From Bdellovibrio sp. (GTDB lineage: Bacteria > Bdellovibrionota > Bdellovibrionia > Bdellovibrionales > Bdellovibrionaceae), in contig JABWCO010000002.1 of assembly GCA_013360185.1 (NCBI GenBank), positions 1 to 60,231 on the forward strand: DNA of 60,231 nt, in the 5' to 3' direction. Shown here piece by piece: positions 28,209 to 37,174 of this stretch; positions within the stretch are counted from its first letter, which is position 1; each line of letters opens with the position of its first letter. The notes under the pieces are model-generated. The model was given only the letters and a program-made list of their open reading frames with translations. It was not told the DNA's origin and searched no databases. The position numbers and the translations under genes were made by a program.

Positions 28209-29078
28209 ATGCAGCAATCGACATTGGATAGCTCTTTCGTGAACCGATTGAGACAAATTCTTTCTAGCCGCTATGGGAAGGGCTTACAGATTCGCCAACT
28301 GATGGATCTGACGGATGTTAAATCAGAGGACGCCTTCACCAAGGGGCGCGATCTGCACATACCATTATGTGTGAATGGGGCTATCTTAGGAACGGCCGTT
28401 ATCCCTTCAGCTGATGACTTGAATAAAGAAAAGCAGCAAGGGGTCACTCAGTTAGTAAGAATGGTCTTAGAGCCCGCTATGTACAAATGGCATCTTGAAC
28501 AAAAAGAAGCCAATTTAATGGAACTAAGCAAAGCCAACTTAACATTGGATAATGTTTTACTTTTCGGCGAAGAGCCTATGCCCACGATAGATGAGATCTT
28601 GTCTGCGGATGATACGGAACTCAACGAAGGTCCAGCTGAAGATCTGATTTCAAATCTAATTCACTTGGAAGGGCGCTCCGAACTGACAAACAAAAAGGTC
28701 GCTTTGCAGCTGCACGAAATCACAGGTCGCTGGGCCTTTGTTCCTTTTAACGATATCAAGGGACAACTGCACTCTTCTCAAGACATTGCAAAAATGGGTG
28801 CCATGACAATTTATATCGAAAACGTGGCAGCACTTAATTCCGCAGAACAAGAACTTCTGATGGATTATATTGGCGAAGATCGTTTTTCAGATGAGCCCTT
28901 GATCATCACGAGCTCCTTCCAAAGTCTTGAAGAGCTCGCAGCAACCTTGCATTCAGATCTTCTGGACGAGGTCTCTGTAAATTGTTTTGAAGTTGATCGC
29001 GCTCCGCTAACGACTCAAGGTTTGCGTGAGGTTTTAGAGCTCTTTTTTATGAAAGAGTCGCCTCTCGACGCCCAATAG
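28209..29078 (+). CDS. Hypothetical protein with degenerate sigma-54-activator-like AAA+ region
   Basis: TIYIENVAALNSAEQELLMDYIGE and LIITSSFQSLEELAATLHSDLLDEVSVNCFEVDRAPLTTQGLREVLELFF follow the order of the Walker B / sensor I / arginine-finger region of activators, but Walker A and GAFTGA are absent. Confidence 0.6.
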   Translation: MQQSTLDSSFVNRLRQILSSRYGKGLQIRQLMDLTDVKSEDAFTKGRDLHIPLCVNGAILGTAVIPSADDLNKEKQQGVTQLVRMVLEPAMYKWHLEQKEANLMELSKANLTLDNVLLFGEEPMPTIDEILSADDTELNEGPAEDLISNLIHLEGRSELTNKKVALQLHEITGRWAFVPFNDIKGQLHSSQDIAKMGAMTIYIENVAALNSAEQELLMDYIGEDRFSDEPLIITSSFQSLEELAATLHSDLLDEVSVNCFEVDRAPLTTQGLREVLELFFMKESPLDAQ

Positions 29079-29121
29079 TTTAATTCTTGTAAATCATTGC
29101 AGTGTCTGTGAGAATTTTCTC

Positions 29122-30141
29122 ATGGTCACTCATGATGATTTTTTAGTTCCATTCCTAAATCGCTCTTTAAACTCAAGCACCTACAAGGTTTTCTCCTTGG
29201 CGGGGGACGCTTCCAATCGTCGCTATTACCGTGTCGTTTTGGATACCCAGTCTTGGGTGTTGATGCGCTGGGAACCATTTAATCCGGACAACTATCCATT
29301 TTTGAGTGTCCTAAATCACTTCGCTAAAAATGGCGTGCAAGTTCCACAAGTTATCGCCATGTCACCTACTGAAGGCCTGGTCCTTTTAGAAGACCTGGGT
29401 GACCTCACTTTAGAACGTAAATTTTGGGAAAGCCAAAATCAAGATGCGGCAATCGAGTTTTATAAAATGGCGGTGGATGAAATAGTTAAAATTCATCACC
29501 CTGCCACTTTAGATAAATCAGAATGCACCGCTTTCAAAGTTAAATTCGATACGGAAAAATTTCTGTGGGAAATGAACTACGGCAAAGACAATCTGATTCA
29601 CGGCATCTTAAACTTCAATTTCAACGAAGCCGTCGCGAAAGAAATGTCGAATATCTTTTTAGATGTTTGCACACGCTTAGATAATGAGCCTAAACGCATT
29701 GCCCATCGCGATTATCACTCTCGCAATTTGATGATCAAACTTGATAAAATGACCGTGATCGACTTTCAAGATGCACGATTGGGACCTATTCAGTATGACC
29801 TTGTCAGTCTTATGCGTGATTCCTATGTCGATATGACTGATGCCATGGCAAAAGATTTGATTGATTATTATTTAGAAAGATCCAAAGAGTATTTGCCCAA
29901 GGATTTTTCGCGAGAACACTTTGATAGGATCTATGAACTTCAGTCTGTCCAGCGCTGTTTTAAAGCTTGTGGCAGTTTCGCAAGTTTCTATCATCAACGC
30001 CAAGATCGTCGTTATCTTAAATATTTGCCGGGAACCCTTCGCCGCGTGATGAAGGCCATCAACGAGTTCCCAGAGTACAAAACTTTCGCTGACGTTCTGA
30101 TCGATTCTGGCGCCTTAGAAAGAAAGTACGAAAACTTATGA
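29122..30141 (+). CDS. amgK: AmgK-like cell-wall amino-sugar (MurNAc/GlcNAc) kinase, aminoglycoside-phosphotransferase fold
   Basis: LAGDASNRRYYRV, IAHRDYHSRNLMI, IDFQDARLGPIQYDLVSLMRDSYVD; 4-bp overlap with a nucleotidyltransferase. Confidence 0.8.
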   Translation: MVTHDDFLVPFLNRSLNSSTYKVFSLAGDASNRRYYRVVLDTQSWVLMRWEPFNPDNYPFLSVLNHFAKNGVQVPQVIAMSPTEGLVLLEDLGDLTLERKFWESQNQDAAIEFYKMAVDEIVKIHHPATLDKSECTAFKVKFDTEKFLWEMNYGKDNLIHGILNFNFNEAVAKEMSNIFLDVCTRLDNEPKRIAHRDYHSRNLMIKLDKMTVIDFQDARLGPIQYDLVSLMRDSYVDMTDAMAKDLIDYYLERSKEYLPKDFSREHFDRIYELQSVQRCFKACGSFASFYHQRQDRRYLKYLPGTLRRVMKAINEFPEYKTFADVLIDSGALERKYENL

Positions 30142-31133
30142 ACGTAATGCTTTTGGCGGCGGGTGAAGGCACTCGCCTGCGCCCCTATACCGAAATTCTG
30201 CCAAAGCCTGCGATTCCTTTTTTAACGATTCCCCTCGCTGCCCACGCATTAAGTTTTTTACGGGGCTTTACAATTGATACCTTAGTGGTTAACACCTTTC
30301 ACCTCCCGCACAGAATCCACGAACTTTTCCACACTCTTCCCCATAAAGCGAAGGCTTTACATTTCTCTGATGAAGTCGAGAAAATTTTAGGCAGTGGTGG
30401 TGGCTTAGGAAAAGCCCGAGAACACTTTATCGGTGGCGGTGACTTTCTGATGATGAATGCGGATGAGGTTATCCTTTCAGAAGATGCTGACACATTAAAA
30501 ATCGCCATGGCCAATCATAAAAAGCACAAACCCATCGCGACACTGATGGTGATGGAACATCCTGCTGTCGGAACACAGTTTGGCGGCGTGTGGACTGATG
30601 CGAATGGCAAAGTTTTAGGTTTTGGCAAAACAGCTTTACCTGGAAGCACAAAGGGCTGGCATTTCGTGGGCGCTCAGATTCTTTCTGACCGGGTGTTTAA
30701 GTATATTCCCCTAGAAGGTGAATCTAATATTTTATACGACTCTTTAACCAAAGCTTTGGCTGATGGTGAAACTGTCGAGATTCATCCGTTTAAGGCGACC
30801 TGGTTTGAAACCGGAAATCCAAAAGATTTTTTGCACGCCTCAGAGGAATGTTTTAAATATCTTTTTTCTGCGGAAGATTCTTATCAGAAAAAAACACTTA
30901 TAAAGAATCTAAAAGATTTTTCAGCAAAGCCCGTAAGTTTTGCGAAAACGGATCATGCACAAGTCGTTTACACTGAAGATGCACAAATATCGCCCTCAGC
31001 AAAGCTATCAGGTATCGTTACTGTTGGCTCGGGATGTGTGATTAAAGACGGTGTCGAATTAAAGAATGTCATCGTAGGCAATGGTGCAACCGTTATAGAA
31101 AACACCATTGCCTCGGATAAGATCTTTATCTAA
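30138..31133 (+). CDS. Sugar-1-phosphate nucleotidyltransferase (MurU-like, with hexapeptide-type C-terminus)
   Basis: MNVMLLAAGEGTRLRPYTEILPKPAIPFL signature; C-terminal AQISPSAKLSGIVTVGSGCVIKDGVELKNVIVGNGATV. Confidence 0.82.
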   Translation: MNVMLLAAGEGTRLRPYTEILPKPAIPFLTIPLAAHALSFLRGFTIDTLVVNTFHLPHRIHELFHTLPHKAKALHFSDEVEKILGSGGGLGKAREHFIGGGDFLMMNADEVILSEDADTLKIAMANHKKHKPIATLMVMEHPAVGTQFGGVWTDANGKVLGFGKTALPGSTKGWHFVGAQILSDRVFKYIPLEGESNILYDSLTKALADGETVEIHPFKATWFETGNPKDFLHASEECFKYLFSAEDSYQKKTLIKNLKDFSAKPVSFAKTDHAQVVYTEDAQISPSAKLSGIVTVGSGCVIKDGVELKNVIVGNGATVIENTIASDKIFI

Positions 31134-31134
31134 G

Positions 31135-32073
31135 TTACTTTTGTAAAAGCAAATCTGATTCATTAAAGAAAGACTCTTGGCTTTCTTTCACTTTATAGCG
31201 GCGATTCATCATCAAGAAGATACTATCTGCAGCGACACCAATCGGTTCACCGTTATAGTTCTTTTGCATACCCGCCAAACTGGATGGATCACGCACGACA
31301 CCAACTGGTGCCGCGGCCGCAGCATAACCACCACCGCTGTCTGATGATGAAGCCGTAGAACTTGCGCCAGAACCTCCACCATCGTCAAAGCCCATAGCTT
31401 CCGTCGATGCACCGATCTTTAGCTTTTCAACTTTTGCAGCGGCCTTCTTTTGAACCGCATCATAAGCAGCCATCGCACCTAAAGCAGCACCGTTAGGCAC
31501 ACCCGCCGCAGCCATTGCTGACTGAGAAGAGAAGTCAGAAGCCTTATATTTTTTGCCATCTGGAGTCTTAATATTCCCTTTGGCATCGACGATATCAGAT
31601 AGCTTTTTTAGGTTACTGCCTAAGGCGCGAACGTTAGGATCAGAGTTCGCCGGGTTGTTTGGATCTTTGATATCAATGTTACTGTAATCGTAAGGATTTT
31701 TACCCAATCCGTCGGTCAGTCCACTCGTGTATCCGGCAGAATCTGCAGCAGAGGCATGTTCTTTACTTTGCGCTAAAGATAAAACTCCCATACCAATCAT
31801 GGCTGCCATCATCGCACAGGCGGCACCAGAGCCAGGGCCACCGGCCACGCAAGGAGGCCTTTGCATCGCTGCCATCGCAAACATCATTCCCGCAGAAATA
31901 ATTTGCTGCGCTTGAGCACCACTGTTCGCACCTTTTGACTTATCGGCAGAATCTTTTACTGAAGTGTTACTTGGAGAGGCCGTACTTTCAACACCTGTCG
32001 AACCCGCATAAAGAACTGCTGGCTGAAGAGCTATTGAAACTGCTACCGAAAATTTGATAATCGAATTTTTCAT
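31135..32073 (-). CDS. Secreted hypothetical protein, Ala/Ser-rich
   Basis: 312 aa; signal peptide MKNSIIKFSVAVSIALQPAVLYAG; SD-like GGAGAG upstream. Confidence 0.7.
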   Translation of the reverse strand: MKNSIIKFSVAVSIALQPAVLYAGSTGVESTASPSNTSVKDSADKSKGANSGAQAQQIISAGMMFAMAAMQRPPCVAGGPGSGAACAMMAAMIGMGVLSLAQSKEHASAADSAGYTSGLTDGLGKNPYDYSNIDIKDPNNPANSDPNVRALGSNLKKLSDIVDAKGNIKTPDGKKYKASDFSSQSAMAAAGVPNGAALGAMAAYDAVQKKAAAKVEKLKIGASTEAMGFDDGGGSGASSTASSSDSGGGYAAAAAPVGVVRDPSSLAGMQKNYNGEPIGVAADSIFLMMNRRYKVKESQESFFNESDLLLQK

Positions 32074-32083
32074 GTGTGCTCTC

Positions 32084-33835
32084 CTAGTTATTTAGTAACG
32101 AGTTCTTATTATCACGATAGCGGTCTTTAACTTTTTCGAAATTAGATTTGCCACCTTGGCCTGTAACTTCTTTCGTCCAAGCCTGCTGGCCCGCCATCCC
32201 TTTGTTGGGATCATTGGCGCCACCAGGAAGGTACGATCGATATTTCGAATTCGCAGCAGATGAGCCTCCACCAGAACCCCATCCTCCGCCGCCGCCACCG
32301 GAAGCCCCGCCAAGAATGTTTGCATTCAAACCCTTCTTAGCACCGGCACCACCATCGGCACCGCCACCACTTCCGCCACCGCCGCCACCGATACCGGCAG
32401 AGCCACCTGTTGGAGGTGGAGCACCACTAGCACTCGTTGGATTTCTTTCGCCTTGTTGAATGCCTAAGCTGCTAGTATCTAAACCTGATAGGTCAGATCC
32501 CGCATTTGTGGGTGCGTTTGTTTTATCATTTGCACCAAGACCCGCATAATTATTACCGCCACCTTGGTTCGCTTCAGCCAAACCACTTCCACAACCCGGC
32601 AAACGCGGATTTCTTAAACAAATACAAGCCTGCGAAGTTTCCACTTTACACACACACGCTTCAGTACTGGCAGTCGCCGCCACCTTACAAACATCAGTTT
32701 CTGCCGCTGCAGTTTGCTCATCACACTTATTACCTTGTTTTGCGGAATTCATTAAGGAGAGAATTCCCGAAAGGCCCGAAGTAATCAGCTGAGCGTATTT
32801 TTCAGTACAAAGTGAGGCTTTACCAGCCATCGACTCCGCCACAGCCTTGTTTAGTTCTTTTTCAACCAACCCTGCTAAGCTTGTTAAACCTGCGCGATAG
32901 GATGCTAAAGTCCCCGCACATGCGACTCGAGTAAATTGGTCACTTAAAGAACAATTTGAAGCATCAGTAGCAATAGCTTTTTTTATCGCTTCTAGGCTGC
33001 TTCGTGCACTAACGCACGATAGTCCACAACCAGCTTTCATCGTTCCGCAAGCCGCTGTATAAGCGGTCATTGCACCTTTTGCCAGGTTCATTGCTTTTGC
33101 AAATGTGCTGCAACTATCATTCACTGTCGCGCCACCAACAGTAGAAAGCAAAGTGTTCAAGGTCGTTATACCCGACAAGATATTAGGACTTAGATGTTCC
33201 AAGCATGCACTCGCAGCACTCGTATGCCGAGCTACACATGTTGGTTTGTCTGCAAGATACTTTTGATGAGATGATAAAATAATTTTGAAACTAGGGAAAA
33301 CTCCCCCTTGAGTGACACCCGTAGACTGCAAACTCGCAAGTTTCCCAATCGCTGCATTTATAGCGCCTGAATCCAACTGTTTCCCCATTCCATCAGTGCC
33401 ATCTGCACCACCCCTTGCAGCGGAGCCGCCTGCATTTGCAGCGTCTGCGGAATCATTTGTTCCTTCTCGAGTGGTACTTGCAGCTTGGCGAGCATTAGGA
33501 TCAAAATGAGTGTTCACACCCTCAGCGTTATAGCATTGCCCCGTTGCCTCACAAGTAATCGCTCCACCGCCAGATAGATTTTCTTGGGATGGCTCAGCAG
33601 ATTGCGGCCGTCCTCCCCCTTGTCCTGCTGAACCAGCCGAACCCTGTCTATAAACTGCACTATCATTAAAGCGCTCTTTTGTCCCTGGAGTAAGTTGCAC
33701 GGTATCTGCCGGATGAACAACTCCGCCACCAGCAGATGGATCACCGTATTGAGTTGTCTGAGAATAGGAAACTGCCGGAGCGAAGAGTTGCCCCACAGCA
33801 AAAGCAAATGAATAGATAAAAGCTGATTTTTTCAT
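32084..33835 (-). CDS. Secreted Cys-containing, Gly-rich hypothetical protein
   Basis: Signal peptide MKKSAFIYSFAFAVGQLFAPAVSYSQ; Cys-rich central part; long GGGGGSGGG tract near the C-terminus. Confidence 0.7.
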   Translation of the reverse strand: MKKSAFIYSFAFAVGQLFAPAVSYSQTTQYGDPSAGGGVVHPADTVQLTPGTKERFNDSAVYRQGSAGSAGQGGGRPQSAEPSQENLSGGGAITCEATGQCYNAEGVNTHFDPNARQAASTTREGTNDSADAANAGGSAARGGADGTDGMGKQLDSGAINAAIGKLASLQSTGVTQGGVFPSFKIILSSHQKYLADKPTCVARHTSAASACLEHLSPNILSGITTLNTLLSTVGGATVNDSCSTFAKAMNLAKGAMTAYTAACGTMKAGCGLSCVSARSSLEAIKKAIATDASNCSLSDQFTRVACAGTLASYRAGLTSLAGLVEKELNKAVAESMAGKASLCTEKYAQLITSGLSGILSLMNSAKQGNKCDEQTAAAETDVCKVAATASTEACVCKVETSQACICLRNPRLPGCGSGLAEANQGGGNNYAGLGANDKTNAPTNAGSDLSGLDTSSLGIQQGERNPTSASGAPPPTGGSAGIGGGGGGSGGGADGGAGAKKGLNANILGGASGGGGGGWGSGGGSSAANSKYRSYLPGGANDPNKGMAGQQAWTKEVTGQGGKSNFEKVKDRYRDNKNSLLNN

Positions 33836-33910
33836 AGCATTCCCCACCTGTATTCTTTTCGGACAAAGGTCGAGAAATCTTAAGTAAGTTTTAGGATTAT
33901 GTGCTAGTCA

Positions 33911-33923
33911 TCTCAGATTGAGA
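33911..33923. promoter_or_regulatory. Palindromic motif TCTCAGATTGAGA (candidate operator)
   Basis: The context CATCTCAnATTGAGACAA is shared with the 16686 site apart from the central base. Confidence 0.5.
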
Positions 33924-33942
33924 CAAAAAAATAATGAAACTC

Positions 33943-36162
33943 TTAAAAATCATCTGGCGGCGGATTTAAGATCGGCCCGGAAACACCTTGCCCGCCTATA
34001 TCATCAATCGAACTTTTTAAGAAATCAGATGATACCATCTTGATGGAAAATCCGGTCGAGCCCCCGGATACGCAATGACCAGAAGTTGGCACGGTCGTAT
34101 TTGCAGAACTGTTGTTGACGTCGACACCCTTTGGATAGGTTGCACACTTACCGAACTTATCCACGTCTAAACTGTAATCCATTAAGTTCTTGGGCGCCCA
34201 ACCCGTCAATGCGTTTTCCCACTTTTGAGAAATATAGGTAAGCTTATTTTTAAAATCGATCTGTGCTTTTAAATGCTCACTTTTTTCAACGACAGCGTAC
34301 TGATCTTTAACACTGAATTCATCGTAATTAACACCACCAGTGTTAAAACCCTTATGCGTTCCAATATCCCCAAGAAATTCTTTTTTCTCGTTGTAATATC
34401 CCGCGCCGGGTCCTTTTAAGAACCCATCGCGAATGCGCGTGTAGTACGTTTGATAGAAATTCGGCTCAATCGAATAATAAGCCAAGTCGTAAGCATCCGG
34501 TAAAATGGCTGATAGCTCGAGCTCACGCATTCTTGATGGCTGATTTTTTTCTGAATCCCAAGCCAAAATATCTTGGCTGTCGCCTTTTTCAAAAAAATGA
34601 AAAGGAATATGCTTCCAATGGTCGAAATTTGGGGACTCATCAATACTTGAGGCACCCACTGCCTTCCCAGATTGCAAATTGGAATCCCTCGCCCAAGTTC
34701 CATCAAGACCATAAATCGAACGGCCATATTGAAACAAAACTCTGCGACTTTTTAAGCCTAAGGTGTCCCCGGTGAAACGACTAAAATTGGGGGCACGATT
34801 TGGATCCGTGGGATCTCCCACATTGCCGACATCGTAAATGCGTGGAGAAGTGTTTGGATCAAGGCGCTGCCCCGGCCCAGAACCTCGGCCCGGAGTTTCC
34901 CGAGACACCCATTTGTCAAAGTACCAAGGCCCGATACGTCCACCAAACGGCTTATAAAATGCACGAGCTTTCAACTCTACCGCGCCAAAGGGAGAGAACG
35001 GAATTTTAGGCCGTGTGGTCGCTGCTGCACCGACATAAGCCATACACCAAGGATTCTTTTCCACACCCAAAGAAAAATTATATATATTTTGCAACGGCTG
35101 GCGCATACCAATGAAGGGTATGATTTCTTTAACTGCATTTTGCAAATCCATGGGAGTTTCTTGCCAATGCGTCGGCAGGTTTCCCGCCTCTGTTCCCATA
35201 ATCTTACCCAATGGCTTGATTGAGTCACCGCACGTAGTGTCTGTATAGACAAACCCTGGCATAATTTTAATAGGCGCTAACCATTTTGCCGGGGCTCCAG
35301 CTTGAACTCCGACTTTGTTGCAATTACTGTCACCCAGAGAGTTATAAGTTTTAAAGTCACTTTCGCCCATCGACGACTTGTTTGCTGACGTCAGATTGTT
35401 AACTAAGGTAGTTTTCATTCCCGTCGCAACACTTTTGCCGTCAATGTCATAAAAGTCCGCCTCAGGACTGCCGGGACTCATCGCTTGGGAAAGATATGAA
35501 ATTAAAAGCATGCGGTTGGCTTGATCAATATTATAGGCAACAGCAAATTTTCCTAGCATCACATAGTTAAAGGACCCGAAGTCCTTACAGCGCTGAATCG
35601 CGTTGCTTCGCAAAGCTGCTGAAAGATTTCTGACGGCATAACTAATACCTGGCAAATCAATCATTACCGCAGGAACTTTAAATAACGGAATACCACTGTC
35701 TTTAGCCACATTCTGACAGGTATTTTCGCCAGGAGGCATCGGTCGGAAGGGAACATAGGTGATGCAAAATGCCGGAGCATTATAAAATTTTTCTGCCGAC
35801 ATATTAATCGCGTCGTCGTCGCCATTTTGCAGTTGCTTGGTCGTCTTATTGTAAGGATGTTCGAAAAAATCCCCCGCACTGCCCAACATCCGATAACGCC
35901 AAGACAATAACTTCCAACTTTGGCGTATCTGATAATTCGTATGTGCAATAACGTTCAGACCCTCTGCTTGTTTCATCGCACCATAATACGCAGCCAAATC
36001 CACAGAGTTTTGCAGATTGATTTTATGATGCACCAAAAGACCGACGTTAATAACCATCGCGAAAAACAAAAATAGCACCTGGAATATCAACGCAATAAAA
36101 AGAGCCACTTGCCCCTTGGAGTTATTGATATTCTGAATAAAAGTACTGTGCTTTGTTAACAT
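33943..36162 (-). CDS. TadE/TadG-like protein with single N-terminal TM segment
   Basis: NNSKGQVALFIALIFQVLFLFFAMVINVGLLVHHKINLQNSVDLAAYYGAMKQAE is the TadG-type N-terminus; large extracytoplasmic domain. Confidence 0.72.
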   Translation of the reverse strand: MLTKHSTFIQNINNSKGQVALFIALIFQVLFLFFAMVINVGLLVHHKINLQNSVDLAAYYGAMKQAEGLNVIAHTNYQIRQSWKLLSWRYRMLGSAGDFFEHPYNKTTKQLQNGDDDAINMSAEKFYNAPAFCITYVPFRPMPPGENTCQNVAKDSGIPLFKVPAVMIDLPGISYAVRNLSAALRSNAIQRCKDFGSFNYVMLGKFAVAYNIDQANRMLLISYLSQAMSPGSPEADFYDIDGKSVATGMKTTLVNNLTSANKSSMGESDFKTYNSLGDSNCNKVGVQAGAPAKWLAPIKIMPGFVYTDTTCGDSIKPLGKIMGTEAGNLPTHWQETPMDLQNAVKEIIPFIGMRQPLQNIYNFSLGVEKNPWCMAYVGAAATTRPKIPFSPFGAVELKARAFYKPFGGRIGPWYFDKWVSRETPGRGSGPGQRLDPNTSPRIYDVGNVGDPTDPNRAPNFSRFTGDTLGLKSRRVLFQYGRSIYGLDGTWARDSNLQSGKAVGASSIDESPNFDHWKHIPFHFFEKGDSQDILAWDSEKNQPSRMRELELSAILPDAYDLAYYSIEPNFYQTYYTRIRDGFLKGPGAGYYNEKKEFLGDIGTHKGFNTGGVNYDEFSVKDQYAVVEKSEHLKAQIDFKNKLTYISQKWENALTGWAPKNLMDYSLDVDKFGKCATYPKGVDVNNSSANTTVPTSGHCVSGGSTGFSIKMVSSDFLKSSIDDIGGQGVSGPILNPPPDDF

Positions 36163-36285
36163 CTGTGTAAAATCATTCTCTCGTATGATGCCAGCAGAGG
36201 CAACAACTCGACCTCTAAAACTTTGACTTGTTCTATAGTGAGATGACAGACTTTTGTATAAAGTCCGTCACAAGGAAGCTCGACA

Positions 36286-37173
36286 ATGGTCCGAAAGATT
36301 CTAACAATTGCAAGTGTTGTACTTTTATTCGCTGTCAAACCAGCCCACGCCGACATTTTATTCGAAGGCTACGCAAAAATTTTGTCCGGCGACCAGCATA
36401 TTGGCTACGTGATCAGTCGTTACGAATTCGATGCCAAAAAGAAAAACTTTATTTCGACTTATTTCCTTAAAACCGGCAAAGGTCCTTCCGAAGTCACGGA
36501 AAGTGTTAGAGCTATCGCCGACGCTGAGCTGACTCCGATTTCCTATGAATACACCACACTTGCCGGAAAAGACATCAAGACCATCGATGCAAAATTCAAA
36601 GCCGGCACGATGATCGCGGCTATCAAAAATAACGGCAAAGTTCAACGCATTGAAAAGAAAATTCCAAAGGGCACATTTCTTTCAACTTTCCTAGTTTACT
36701 TAATGCTAAAAAGTAAAGACGGCTTAAGATCTGAAACAAACTATGAATACCAAGCGATCGCAGAAGAGGATGCTTCTATACAAAAAGGCCAAGCCCTCGT
36801 TGGTAAAGAAGAAATCTTTAATGGCTTTAAAACCTTGAAAATTCTTAACACCTTTAAAGACGTAAAATTCCTAAGTTATGTTAATGACCGTGGCGAAGTC
36901 TTAGGCACGAACGCGATGGCGCAGGGAATATCCACCGAACTTGTCGCAAATCCAGCAGACGCTACCAATGGACAATCATACAGTGCGACTATTTTGAAAA
37001 CTTTGTTTGGCGCTATCCCCGAGGGCAAAGCCAACATGATCAGTCGCGCAAAAGAAGTTAAAGCTGCAGAAGCCGCAGCCCCTGCACCAACAAAACAAAT
37101 GGGCGTGCCTGCGGGTCAGGGAATTATGATCAAAGCTCAACCCAATAAAGTCGAAGAGAAAAAAGGAAATTAA
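36286..37173 (+). CDS. Secreted hypothetical protein
   Basis: 295 aa; signal peptide MVRKILTIASVVLLFAVKPAHA; upstream of nagZ. Confidence 0.7.
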   Translation: MVRKILTIASVVLLFAVKPAHADILFEGYAKILSGDQHIGYVISRYEFDAKKKNFISTYFLKTGKGPSEVTESVRAIADAELTPISYEYTTLAGKDIKTIDAKFKAGTMIAAIKNNGKVQRIEKKIPKGTFLSTFLVYLMLKSKDGLRSETNYEYQAIAEEDASIQKGQALVGKEEIFNGFKTLKILNTFKDVKFLSYVNDRGEVLGTNAMAQGISTELVANPADATNGQSYSATILKTLFGAIPEGKANMISRAKEVKAAEAAAPAPTKQMGVPAGQGIMIKAQPNKVEEKKGN

Positions 37174-37174
37174 A

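Noticed and set aside
32148-32459. Proline-rich plus-strand ORF and GC-rich CCACCG/CCGCCG triplet runs, considered as a repeat or CRISPR-like array
   Set aside because: Complement of the poly-Gly codons of the 32084-33835 gene; no spacer-repeat periodicity.
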